Part shown: positions 43,696-52,121 of the stretch, piece after piece
Numbering within the stretch: the stretch's first letter is position 1
How the letters are laid out: every line of letters starts with the position of its first letter
DNA from: an uncultured Porphyromonadaceae bacterium
Lineage (GTDB): Bacteria; Bacteroidota; Bacteroidia; Bacteroidales; Muribaculaceae
Direction: 5' to 3'
DNA length: 64,000 nt
NCBI GenBank assembly: GCA_902461565.1
Contig: CABPYL010000007.1
Coordinates: 29,321-93,320, forward strand
Translations under genes and position numbers: made by a program
Notes under the pieces: generated by a model
Seen by the model: only the letters and a program-made list of their open reading frames with translations
Database searches by the model: none
What the model was told of the DNA's origin: nothing

Positions 43696-43739
43696 AGTGA
43701 GCGGGGCGCTGAGGCGCCCGCCACGGCGCCACGCTCACT
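43696..43739 (+). terminator. GC-rich hairpin after fimbrillin 2 (attenuator)
   Basis: AGTGAGCG (43696-43703) pairs with CGCTCACT (43732-43739). Inside, GGGCGC-TGAG-GCGCCC (43704-43719) forms a second hairpin. TGTTTCAATTT follows. It lies in the same place as the operon 1 hairpin but with an unrelated sequence. Confidence 0.65.
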
Positions 43740-43783
43740 GTTTCAATTTAAACCAATCCATTTTTCAAGCAATCTGCTATAAT

Positions 43784-44788
43784 ATGACCAGACATTCTAT
43801 GACAGGCAAAGCAATCGTCGCGGTGATGATGTGCGTTGCGCTCGCGCTAAGTTCGTGCGGAAGTGTCTTCGACGACCTCGACCCGTGTCCGGGCGGCGTA
43901 AGGATGCGCTTCGTCTATGACTACAATCTCGAGTCGGCCAATGCCTTTCCGGCACAGGTGGATTGCCTGACACTCCACATCTACGACACCGACGGCAACT
44001 TTGTTACCACCGTTACGGAAACCACCGATGTCCTCGCCGATGAAAACTGGCGCATGACCATCGACCTGGCTCCGGGCCACTATCGCGCTATCGCTTACGG
44101 CGGCATCGCCTGCAGCGACGCTTCTTTCGCACACACCGCCGAGCCGGCCAAAGGCTCGCACTACTCCGCAATCGCCATGCAGCTTGCTCCTGAAAAGGTT
44201 GGCACACGGTTGCACGACCATTTCCACGGCGCTGTCGATTTCGACATCGACCCCAACGCACTGGACTATACCGAGGAAACCCTCCACATGTCCAAAACTA
44301 CAAATCATATCCGTATCCTCCTCCAGCAGCTCAACGGCGACCCCGTAGACGGCCGCGACTTTGAGTTCTATATCACCGACGACAATACGGTGCTCGACCA
44401 CGCCAACATGCCCGTGGCCGGACACGCAACAACATATCCCGCCTGGCAGACGGGCTTCCTCTCCACTGCCACCGACCCCGAAAACCGTGCCGACGGCGCC
44501 CTGCAGGACGTGCAGGTTGGCTTCGGCGACCTCTCTACCTCGCGTCTGCACTTCGATACCGGCGCACGCCTGCGCATTTTCAGCAAAGAACAGCAGCGCA
44601 ACGTTGCGGAACTGCCCCTGAACTCATATCTTGCCATGTGCAACAACTATGACTACAGCGACCAGGAGTTTCTCGACCGTTGTTCGCACTATACCCTGGC
44701 GTTCTTCCTCGACGAGAGCGACCACTGGGTGCGCATGGAAATTCGTGTGCTTGGCTATACGGTGCGCATAAACAATATTGAGATGTAA
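43784..44788 (+). CDS. FimB/Mfa2-family fimbrial anchor lipoprotein, operon 2
   Basis: A 334-residue lipoprotein, C25 in LALSSC. It shows the anchor-family features VRMRFVYDYNLESANAFPAQVDCLTLHIYDTDG and IRILLQQLNGDPVDGRDFEF, and no SR-[AS] site in the first 60 residues. The C-terminus LGYTVRINNIEM repeats the operon 2 fimbrillin end (TVRINNIE). The frame is open from 43697, inside the hairpin; ATG 43784 (or 43799) gives the signal peptide. Here the anchor directly follows the fimbrillin, while in operon 1 it is last. The next gene starts 6 bp later. Confidence 0.85.
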   Translation: MTRHSMTGKAIVAVMMCVALALSSCGSVFDDLDPCPGGVRMRFVYDYNLESANAFPAQVDCLTLHIYDTDGNFVTTVTETTDVLADENWRMTIDLAPGHYRAIAYGGIACSDASFAHTAEPAKGSHYSAIAMQLAPEKVGTRLHDHFHGAVDFDIDPNALDYTEETLHMSKTTNHIRILLQQLNGDPVDGRDFEFYITDDNTVLDHANMPVAGHATTYPAWQTGFLSTATDPENRADGALQDVQVGFGDLSTSRLHFDTGARLRIFSKEQQRNVAELPLNSYLAMCNNYDYSDQEFLDRCSHYTLAFFLDESDHWVRMEIRVLGYTVRINNIEM

Positions 44789-44794
44789 CACTCT

Positions 44795-45910
44795 GTGAGC
44801 CTTATACACCGCATATTATTGTTCATAACATCTGTGCTCCTGACGGCAGGGGCGGTTTCCTGTACCGACAGTCGGTTCGACGGGCCGGACAGCCCCGCCA
44901 CATCCATGCTTGTGCTGCGGGTGAACCTTGCGGGCGCTGCAACGTCGCGCGCGCAGGAGGCCGACAAGGCAGCCGCGAACGACGGCGAGAAAATAAACAC
45001 TCTGCGTGTGATTATTCTCGACGGCGACAAGCGCGTGGAGCACAATTCGCTGTGGACGCTCGAGAGCCCGGATATTCAGAAAACAGGTATGCGGTTCAAG
45101 GTTAAGGCAAACGATACCAAAACCATAGTTCTTGTGGCCAACGAGGCCGGGACGGTGATAGATGTTCCCGGACCCGGCGGCATCGGCTCCACCGAGACAA
45201 CAGCCGCAGCATATTTCGGAGGCTTGGCAGCGTCCATAGGGCTGCAGGTGGATATGGATGAGCTGCGCGGCATAACCATGAGCCGTAAAAAGAACTCCGG
45301 CGCCGACGGCGAGTGCCTGCGTTCACCGCTGGCGATAAACGACATCTACGAATATCCCATAGGCAACGCGCCGGAGTATAACAAGACTTTCTACATCGGA
45401 CGTGCCGCAGTGAAGTATACATTCCGCATCACCTGCAACGACGACAAGGCCGACCATACACTCACGTCCGTAACGATAGGGCGCGTGGCTCCTGTACAGT
45501 ATTTTTTCCAGAACGCCGTGTTCACGGACGACAATCACTTCTTCTGGAGCAGCTACACAACGCCGCCTGCCGCGACTTCGGCTTCGGCTCTCACAATACC
45601 GTGCAATACCGCGCTGCCGAACGGAAGGACTGTGGAAGTAGGACCGTTCTATGTTCCCGAAGGCTCCGAGTTCGCAACACCCTACACCGTCGGGTTTGTT
45701 ATCGACGGCGACGTTGTAATGGAGAATCTGCCGGTGCAGTGGAAGATTCCGGAGGAAATCGGCTACGACGGCCCAGGCACGCCTATGCTGGATTTGTCGC
45801 GCAATACCCATGTGATTACGAACATCTCGCTCAACTATCAGTCATGGAGCTGGCAATACACCGTGTGTCCGTGGGAGATTCACGATATCACAATTCCCGA
45901 TTTTGATTAG
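44795..45910 (+). CDS. Accessory fimbrillin-like lipoprotein precursor, operon 2
   Basis: A 371-residue protein from a GTG at 44795, 6 bp after the anchor. Lipobox C23 (GAVSC), SRA site at R52 (AATSRAQEA), then INTLRVIILDGDKRVEHN, a fimbrillin-type opening strand. The region FYIGRAAVKYTFRITCNDD corresponds to the core, and the C-terminus WQYTVCPWEIHDITIPDFD ends in PDFD where the operon 1 counterpart has PDFGLDIE. Position, size and cleavage site match the 33405 protein; a minor or adaptor subunit is inferred. It precedes the DUF4906 gene by 11 bp, as in operon 1. Confidence 0.75.
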   Translation: MSLIHRILLFITSVLLTAGAVSCTDSRFDGPDSPATSMLVLRVNLAGAATSRAQEADKAAANDGEKINTLRVIILDGDKRVEHNSLWTLESPDIQKTGMRFKVKANDTKTIVLVANEAGTVIDVPGPGGIGSTETTAAAYFGGLAASIGLQVDMDELRGITMSRKKNSGADGECLRSPLAINDIYEYPIGNAPEYNKTFYIGRAAVKYTFRITCNDDKADHTLTSVTIGRVAPVQYFFQNAVFTDDNHFFWSSYTTPPAATSASALTIPCNTALPNGRTVEVGPFYVPEGSEFATPYTVGFVIDGDVVMENLPVQWKIPEEIGYDGPGTPMLDLSRNTHVITNISLNYQSWSWQYTVCPWEIHDITIPDFD

Positions 45911-45921
45911 ACAGATCAGAA

Positions 45922-48900
45922 ATGAGACTACAATATATTTTCACATATCTGCGTAACCGGCTTCCGCTTGTGGCCGTGGTGGCTTGCCTGTGGCTTGCCT
46001 CGGGCTGTTCGGACGAGTTGAACGCTCCCGGCGGTTCCGACGTACCCGAGGGTCTGCCAGCCGTGGTTACTCTTAAACTCGACCTCGGCGAGATGACCCC
46101 CGTTTCCCGTGCCGACATTCCGGACGATCAGGCCAACCGTGTAACATCTCTGTGGGTGGCCGTTTATAATGTGAAAACTGGTGCCCGCACGGGCCTGTAT
46201 ACGTCGGATGATACCGAAAATTTTACAGCAGGCCATCAATATAAGGATATTACGATAGAGGCCCTATCGGGTGAGAGCTATATTGTGGCAGTGGCGAATT
46301 ACAAGCTGCGCTATGCCACCTCTGGGGCAGGCCAGACGCCGGTCCTGCTTTCCGAAGCCCTCGCCGGCGCCGACACATGGGAGAAATACTGCGATATCGC
46401 CGTGTTTTTCGATGAAAAAGGTGGTTCGTATGTCGAGGTTCCTGCCAATACACTGGTGATGAGCGGCTATTTTGTAGCGAAGGACAACGCCGGCCATACT
46501 GGCAGGCCCGATATGACCAAGGTTACTATCCGTCCGGATAATTATACTCCCGATGGTGCTGTTCACCTGCGCCGAATGATAAGTCAGGTAAAATTCAAAA
46601 TAAATTTTGATAAGAACAATATAAGTTCCTGCAGGGTGAATTCCTGGAGAGTGAGCAATCTGCCGTCCAATGCCTGGTTGCACGAGCGAATCGCTGCCGA
46701 GATAGCCGATGGCACTATTAAGAGTGCCGAAACAGATAAACCTATCAACTCTTTCGATACCCGTACTGTTGCCGGCACTGCAGGGTACAACAATACCGAC
46801 GAGTTTACCACCGCTACGGCAGACAGCGACGCATCTTCCTATTCGTTCGATTTCTGGATGCTCGAGAATAAACGCACGGGTATTATAGAGCCGGAAAGCG
46901 GCGACGATGCTAAAAGTATTTACCGCAAACGCGAGAAAGAATATAAGAATCTCGACGGGACCAACTCCGGCAAATACGTCTCGCTTGTTGGCGATGTCGA
47001 CAGCGACGACCTCAACAACAACGCCACTTTTGTAGCTTTCCATGTAGTGATGGAAATGACGGTTGACGAGAAATGCCAGAAACTCCCGTCAGGAACGCGA
47101 CGTATCGTAGAAACAGAATATATTGTGCATCTGGGCTACATAGGCAATGATGCTAATGATTTCAATTGCTTCCGCAACTCGAAGTATACATATAACGTTA
47201 CAATCAGTAATGTGGACAATGTGATGGTGGAGGCCAGGAAGGAAGGAGAAGTAAATCCTGCCGTCGAAGGTTTTGTTTCCGATATTACCAGCAATTATCT
47301 TGAACTCGATGCTCATTATTGCGTATTCAATATCCAGCTTACGCGTGAGAATATCCAAAATTTCAGGTTTTATATGGAGGTGCCTACAATGGATGGCAGA
47401 ACACTATATATAACCCAGGATAATGTTCCCGCCGAGAATAGCGACGATTACAAATATTTCAAGTGGGTGGAGTTGAGGAAAGCGAACGGAGAAAATGTTA
47501 TTGCGGAGTATAAGCCTCTTTCCAACAGCGGAACCTATCTTCTCAGCGATGTGAAAAATTTTACTCAGAACGGGTGGTACACGGTCTTTATAAACGAGTA
47601 TGTCTATGAAGATGAAAGCAAAGGCGGTAACGAATACGGCTCGGAGAACTGGAAAAAGTATGTCAACAAGCCCGATAGACGCGTGTGGCTCAACGTGAGT
47701 AATGATTTTATTTCAGACGATAATAGCTCCATTTATTATAAATCCAAGTACGCTTTCTCGCAGAAGTCCATCCAGTGCTACTATGATATTAACAACGGCG
47801 AGTACAAGTCAGCACTCGGAGTAGAGCACCGCAATGAAACCTTGGGTCTTGCCCTCCGCAATACGTTCAATCCGCACCTTGTGCACAATAATGGTAATCA
47901 AAATACCTCTTTAGGAAAGAATAGCGTAGCCGGCAGATACAATCTTAATCAATATCTTAAAGATTACAAGAAGTCTATGAAATGGTCAACCTATTTGAAT
48001 CTGACCACCCTGCAGGATATACCTGAGTTTGATAAGCAAGGTTTGAAAATGGAAAAAAGAACTGAGCCTTTGTTGAAGAATAAGACAGGTTCAAGTAATC
48101 TTGATGAAGAAACAAATCTTAAAAATTTAGAAACTTACGATCCAAATTCCTCGGAAAAAATAGAGGCGATCACCGCATGTCTGAGCCGCAACCGCGATCT
48201 TGATGGCGACGGTACCATCGACAATGGTGAATTGCGTTGGTTTGTGCCTACTTCAGAACAATATGTACGTCTTATCCTCGGACGCCAGTCGCTTGAGGAC
48301 CCATTGCTGGATCCTGCGGGTCTTACTCAGCTTGAATTTAAGGGAGAAAATGAAAAGAACAGTCGTTTTTTGTTCTATGCAAGCGATGGACAGACTCTCT
48401 GGGCTATGGAAGGCACATCTTTGGGGCTGTATCGTAAAAATGGCAATACTGCAGCTCCTTGGGAGGTGAGATGTGTCCGCAATCTCGGTTCGGATATGAC
48501 TCAAATTATCAACACGGCGGCCAACACTCCGGCATACACGAAAAGAACTGTCAATGGTGTTAAAATAATAGATATGTCAGGTTACGATCAGGCCAGCCTA
48601 AGGCAGGAAGCGTTTATCGACCGTCCTTTGCCGATTCACCACATCAACGACCAGCACCATAACCGCAGTTATCGCGCTTTTGAATATAAAGATGAAGTAA
48701 TATCATTGAGCAGCAGCGACTTTACAGATAAAAACAGCAAGTATTATGTAAAAGATGACGATTCTTGGTCTTCTTATATAACACGAGTTAACCCTTGCGA
48801 CAGATATAATGTTAACGGAGAGAAGGGGTGGCGTCTTCCTAACCAGAAGGAACTGTCTATTTTAGGTGCGGTGGATAACATCAAAAAAAACTCCTATCAA

Positions 48901-49125
48901 GTGAGCTGTACGTTTTCATATTTTGATAGTGAAGGCAAGGTCCCGGCAGCGAATGAAACTATTTCGTCGGCTACCCGCCACGAAATGAAGATTAATTCAA
49001 GCAATGGTGGTGGTACCCAATATGGATTTATGAAAACAGGCTCGGATATTACAAAGGGTATAGATGGCGGTACCTATTCATTAGGTTTTCGCTGTGTGCG
49101 CGACTATACGGGTTCGTTAAAATAG
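45922..49125 (+). CDS. DUF4906 large fimbrial tip-like lipoprotein precursor, operon 2
   Basis: A 1067-residue paralogue of the 34525 protein. Lipobox C29 (LASGC), SRA site at R63 (PVSRADI), SLWVAVYNVKTGART as the DUF4906-type opening, and LGYIGNDANDFNCFRNSKYTYNV. From about residue 750 on there is a domain with DLDGDGTIDNGELRWFVPT (a calcium-loop-like DxDxDG motif), and the end has GWRLPNQKELS and LGFRCVRD, characteristic of FISUMP/Lcl C-terminal domains. The second half is AT-rich by eye. A tip adhesin is the most likely role. It is the last gene of operon 2; its stop is 26 bp from the convergent gene. Confidence 0.78.
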   Translation: MRLQYIFTYLRNRLPLVAVVACLWLASGCSDELNAPGGSDVPEGLPAVVTLKLDLGEMTPVSRADIPDDQANRVTSLWVAVYNVKTGARTGLYTSDDTENFTAGHQYKDITIEALSGESYIVAVANYKLRYATSGAGQTPVLLSEALAGADTWEKYCDIAVFFDEKGGSYVEVPANTLVMSGYFVAKDNAGHTGRPDMTKVTIRPDNYTPDGAVHLRRMISQVKFKINFDKNNISSCRVNSWRVSNLPSNAWLHERIAAEIADGTIKSAETDKPINSFDTRTVAGTAGYNNTDEFTTATADSDASSYSFDFWMLENKRTGIIEPESGDDAKSIYRKREKEYKNLDGTNSGKYVSLVGDVDSDDLNNNATFVAFHVVMEMTVDEKCQKLPSGTRRIVETEYIVHLGYIGNDANDFNCFRNSKYTYNVTISNVDNVMVEARKEGEVNPAVEGFVSDITSNYLELDAHYCVFNIQLTRENIQNFRFYMEVPTMDGRTLYITQDNVPAENSDDYKYFKWVELRKANGENVIAEYKPLSNSGTYLLSDVKNFTQNGWYTVFINEYVYEDESKGGNEYGSENWKKYVNKPDRRVWLNVSNDFISDDNSSIYYKSKYAFSQKSIQCYYDINNGEYKSALGVEHRNETLGLALRNTFNPHLVHNNGNQNTSLGKNSVAGRYNLNQYLKDYKKSMKWSTYLNLTTLQDIPEFDKQGLKMEKRTEPLLKNKTGSSNLDEETNLKNLETYDPNSSEKIEAITACLSRNRDLDGDGTIDNGELRWFVPTSEQYVRLILGRQSLEDPLLDPAGLTQLEFKGENEKNSRFLFYASDGQTLWAMEGTSLGLYRKNGNTAAPWEVRCVRNLGSDMTQIINTAANTPAYTKRTVNGVKIIDMSGYDQASLRQEAFIDRPLPIHHINDQHHNRSYRAFEYKDEVISLSSSDFTDKNSKYYVKDDDSWSSYITRVNPCDRYNVNGEKGWRLPNQKELSILGAVDNIKKNSYQVSCTFSYFDSEGKVPAANETISSATRHEMKINSSNGGGTQYGFMKTGSDITKGIDGGTYSLGFRCVRDYTGSLK

Positions 49126-49151
49126 TCTTGTGTCTATGGCCGTTTTGCGTG

Positions 49152-49586
49152 TTAACGGAAAAATCCGAAATATATAACGACCGGGAGCATTGGCACGATG
49201 GTGTAGCCGGACAATACGGCCATGCTGAAGAAAAAACTGTCGTATCTTGAAGGCATGCCTGCGTTGGCATCTGCCTGGTTGATCTGCCGTTCCACATAGT
49301 TCTCTTTTTTGAGCAACCGGATAATTATCAGTCGCGACACAAGAATGTTGACTATAAACAGAGCTGCGATAATCTTGAGGCGCGTCCCAACTTCCATAGG
49401 AAAGTAATCCGACAGTATAACCACAAGAACTGTTTCCAGCCACACCGGCGATACGGCATTAAAAAAAGAAATCATATTGTATTCGTCCGGAATGTCGTGT
49501 TTTTGCGTGTTGTTCCGGTTGCTTCTTCGGAAAAGAGCATACCGCGCCAATACATACGGGCTGTAAAGCAGTCTCAATATTTTCAT
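49152..49586 (-). CDS. Hypothetical membrane protein
   Basis: A 144-residue protein I do not recognise. It has three hydrophobic segments (about residues 45-62, 70-92 and 120-140) separated by basic stretches (RRSNRNNTQKHD; KKENYVERQINQ), so it is probably an inner-membrane protein. No motif suggests an activity. It is the last gene of a short minus-strand group (RhuM, DUF6398, small partner, zeta kinase, this gene), 29 bp after the zeta-like stop, so it may be co-transcribed with the toxin-like pair. Confidence 0.6.
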   Translation of the reverse strand: MKILRLLYSPYVLARYALFRRSNRNNTQKHDIPDEYNMISFFNAVSPVWLETVLVVILSDYFPMEVGTRLKIIAALFIVNILVSRLIIIRLLKKENYVERQINQADANAGMPSRYDSFFFSMAVLSGYTIVPMLPVVIYFGFFR

Positions 49587-49615
49587 TCTAAGTAAAATGG
49601 AATGTTCATCGTTTC

Positions 49616-50218
49616 TTATCTCGGAAGAATAGTCGAAGCCCAGTCGGGAAGCACTTCGACATAGCGTTTTGCAAGCTCGCCGTCGCTCAGACGGAACAAA
49701 AGCCGGGCTTCCGCGTCCTCGATTGAGTTGTCATAGACATAGAGCCGGTCAACTATCGCGGACAGGATTTTGCAATTGGCAATGGACTTGTCGTATCGGG
49801 ATATGATTTTAGGAATTGGCACGTCATGTCCTCCATCCAACACTCGTTGAGCTACACGCTTTGCATTGATTGTCGGAGATTCAGTGGAAACGAAAAACAG
49901 ACGGATGAAGAATCCGGCTTCCTTCGCTCTGAGAATGTAATCGACCTTATCGGCAGCAGACATCACAGTCTCAAAGATATGGCTCTTATGTTCTGCAAGA
50001 CATCTTTCCCTCCATTCATTGCAGTAGTTGGCGGCTTTTAGAACCGACTCCTGATTGTTCCAGTCTCCGAATACATCGCGGGCAACATTGTCGGGATTGA
50101 TATACTCCGAATCCTCCAGCCACTCATGATGCAGAATCTTAGAGGTCACGGAAGTCTTGCCCGACCCATTGGGCCCGGCAATCACAATAAGGACTGGACG
50201 ATGATTACTTGCTGCCAT
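49616..50218 (-). CDS. Zeta-toxin-like P-loop kinase
   Basis: A 200-residue protein of the zeta toxin family. Walker A GPNGSGKT (residues 15-22) is followed by YINPDNVARDVFG, the zeta region that positions substrate, then SHIFETVMS (E79-like acidic residue) and RLFFVSTESPTINAKRVAQRVLDGGHDVP with the basic residues used for ATP. Zeta toxins phosphorylate UDP-GlcNAc-type peptidoglycan precursors; standalone bacterial relatives may have other substrates, so toxicity is inference. The preceding small ORF overlaps it by 14 bp and may be its antitoxin. Confidence 0.85.
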   Translation of the reverse strand: MAASNHRPVLIVIAGPNGSGKTSVTSKILHHEWLEDSEYINPDNVARDVFGDWNNQESVLKAANYCNEWRERCLAEHKSHIFETVMSAADKVDYILRAKEAGFFIRLFFVSTESPTINAKRVAQRVLDGGHDVPIPKIISRYDKSIANCKILSAIVDRLYVYDNSIEDAEARLLFRLSDGELAKRYVEVLPDWASTILPR

Positions 50219-50420
50219 TCTTTATTCTATTTATGGCATCGCCCCATTTCTCTTGAGCCGCCTGTGCAGCAGCTTCAATCCCGGCAGCCACACGCTCTGC
50301 AGCCCGGCGGGTACTCTCGCGAGCGTCTTCGGCAACCTCACGCATAATCTGAGCCATACGCTCGTCGCCAGGCTCCTCCATCGACGTAAGCCGATAACTA
50401 TTCATCTGCTCTTCCGACAT
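50205..50420 (-). CDS. Small partner of the zeta-like kinase (candidate antitoxin)
   Basis: A 71-residue acidic/basic helical protein (TSMEEPGDERMAQIM, then RESTRRAAERVAAGIEA). It overlaps the zeta-like gene by 14 bp, the arrangement expected for a toxin-antitoxin operon. It has no recognisable DNA-binding domain and no homology to epsilon antitoxin that I can see. Predicted to be mainly one or two long amphipathic helices that could cover the kinase nucleotide pocket; this is inference. An internal ATG at 50405 is an alternative start. Confidence 0.6.
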   Translation of the reverse strand: MSEEQMNSYRLTSMEEPGDERMAQIMREVAEDARESTRRAAERVAAGIEAAAQAAQEKWGDAINRIKNGSK

Positions 50421-50441
50421 GGTATTGACTTGCTTATTGAT

Positions 50442-50843
50442 TTACAGTGTAAATAATATGTTAAGAGGATTATTCGCAGTCATTTGCGCTGTTGAAAAAT
50501 CCGGATCCCAATAAGGCTTTAATTTAAGCATGGTGCGTATTTGTCCAGCTTTCTGAGAGATTGTTGAAGAAGATGTACCGAAATGGTCAAATATCTCAGA
50601 CGATTGCAAATAGGGTTTAAATGACTTGTCAAACAGAAAGTTCATTGTTGCAATAGTGTATATTACTGCGGCAGCCCAGATTTCCAGCCTTCCCCGTTCA
50701 AGAGGATTTGTTCTCTTACGGCCTAGTTTTCGCACCATTTTCTCACAAAGCGACGCATATTCTGAATCAATCTTCTCATTACAGAAGCTGACTGTCAGCC
50801 TGACAATTTCGTTTTCTCGTGCTTTTATTTCAGCTTTATCCAT
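50442..50843 (-). CDS. DUF6398 domain-containing protein
   Basis: A 133-residue cytoplasmic protein matching the DUF6398 pattern: an N-terminal helix with VSFCNEKIDSEYASLCEKMVRKLGRKRTNPL, then GRLEIWAAAVIYTIATMNFLFD, and the helix-turn-helix-like FGTSSSTISQKAGQIRTMLKL. The end is short (NNPLNILFTL). The family is found scattered in accessory regions; its function is unknown to me. The helix-turn-helix suggests nucleic-acid binding or regulation of the neighbouring kinase pair, 21 bp downstream. Confidence 0.75.
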   Translation of the reverse strand: MDKAEIKARENEIVRLTVSFCNEKIDSEYASLCEKMVRKLGRKRTNPLERGRLEIWAAAVIYTIATMNFLFDKSFKPYLQSSEIFDHFGTSSSTISQKAGQIRTMLKLKPYWDPDFSTAQMTANNPLNILFTL

Positions 50844-50937
50844 ATTGTTATAGTCTTTTCTTATTCAACGCTAAAGTTGCGAAAAAAGTCTGAACCGACC
50901 GCACTTTTGATGTGATTGGCATCTCTACTGCGCATAA

Positions 50938-51960
50938 TTACTCTATGTCAAGTGGAATGAGATTGTTACCATTGAATCGGTCGAAGTCCGATTGGAACAG
51001 TCGGTCTTGGATGACACGGTACTTCTCAAACTCGGATTCAGCGAAAGTTTTGGCAAACTCGGCGGTAATCTTTCCGGCATCCTGCAGGACGGCGTTGTCG
51101 GTAGCTTCAAGAATCTTGTCTATACGTTTCGCCCAGTCCTCCATTGTCATCGGGATATGACGCTTCGCCATGACCTCCGCCATATCGAGAACGGCGTTGA
51201 CAAGGCGTCCCATGATTTCAAGCTCATTGTCCTTGAGGTAGTTCTTGGCGATACTGACATCGGTTTTTACTATCTTTCCTTCGGGTGCGTTCTCCCATGT
51301 TGTCAGACCCATATGCTCCTTTTCGGCATTGGCTCGTTCAACAATAAGTTCGGCGGGAGTATGACCATGCGTTGCGTAGTGCATCTTGTTATGAATCTTC
51401 TTGAAGAACAGTCGGGTAGTGGGCGCATCACGGTTATAATCGATTGCCGTAGCATAGATATCCGTCAGCTTCTGATAAAACCGTCGTTCACTGAGGCGAA
51501 TCTCCCGTATTTCGGCCAGCAGGTGCTCGAAATAGTCTATATTGAGGACCGCACCGTTCTCCATGCGCTTTTTGTCAATCACATACCCTCTGATGGCAAA
51601 CTGACGCAAGATAAAAGTACACCACTGCCTGAACTGCGTGGCGCGGGTACTGTTCACTCGATACCCGACACTGATAATGGCATCGAGATTATAGAAAGTA
51701 GTATTATATGATTTCCCATCGGACGCAGTTGTTTCCATTTTGGAAATAACTGAATCTTCCGAAAGCTCGCCGCTCTCAAATATATTCTTCAGATGCTTGC
51801 TTATGGCAGGCACCCCTACATCGAAAAGTTCCGCCATAGCCTTCTGCGTGCACCAGACTGTTTCGTCATGGTACATCACCTGCACTCCTGATTCTTTTCC
51901 TTCAATCTGAAAGATCAGGAACTCCGCCGTGCTATTTCGTATCTCGAACTTCTTCGCCAT
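50938..51960 (-). CDS. RhuM family protein
   Basis: A 340-residue protein of the RhuM family, named for the Salmonella SPI-3 gene. It shows the diagnostic opening VQVMYHDETVWCTQKAMAELFDVGVPAISKHLKNIFESGEL, a phage-antirepressor-like N-terminal domain, then YNLDAIISVGYRVNS and FRQWCTFILRQFAIRGYVIDKKR. The C-terminal half includes RLFFKKIHNKMHYATHGHTPAEL. The molecular function is unknown; members lie in genomic islands, often beside defence or restriction genes. It has its own perfect Bacteroidetes promoter and starts the minus-strand island group. Confidence 0.9.
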   Translation of the reverse strand: MAKKFEIRNSTAEFLIFQIEGKESGVQVMYHDETVWCTQKAMAELFDVGVPAISKHLKNIFESGELSEDSVISKMETTASDGKSYNTTFYNLDAIISVGYRVNSTRATQFRQWCTFILRQFAIRGYVIDKKRMENGAVLNIDYFEHLLAEIREIRLSERRFYQKLTDIYATAIDYNRDAPTTRLFFKKIHNKMHYATHGHTPAELIVERANAEKEHMGLTTWENAPEGKIVKTDVSIAKNYLKDNELEIMGRLVNAVLDMAEVMAKRHIPMTMEDWAKRIDKILEATDNAVLQDAGKITAEFAKTFAESEFEKYRVIQDRLFQSDFDRFNGNNLIPLDIE

Positions 51961-52021
51961 GATTGCAGTTATGCTGATTAAGTGTAATAGGTAAACTCAG
52001 CATTAAAAGCCAGTAACGTTG

Positions 52022-52053
52022 CAAATATAAGCTAAAAATACATAGAAAACAAA
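52022..52053 (-). promoter_or_regulatory. Promoter of the RhuM island operon
   Basis: On the minus strand TTTG (52050-52053), exactly 20 bp, TATATTTG (52022-52029): a full match to the Bacteroidetes consensus. An inverted repeat ATGCTGA/TCAGCAT (51971-51977, 51997-52003) lies in the leader before the ATG at 51960. Confidence 0.75.
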
Positions 52054-52067
52054 CGACCGGAAATAAA

Positions 52068-52098
52068 ATGGAGCGCAACTCATTGAGCTACACTCCAT
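52068..52098 (-). terminator. dnaK terminator
   Basis: A 31-bp hairpin whose two 15-base arms pair at every position, including three G-T pairs, followed on the minus strand by TTTATTT. It lies 23 bp past the dnaK stop. Confidence 0.85.
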
Positions 52099-52121
52099 CT
52101 CATTATCGTTGATTGTGAGAC

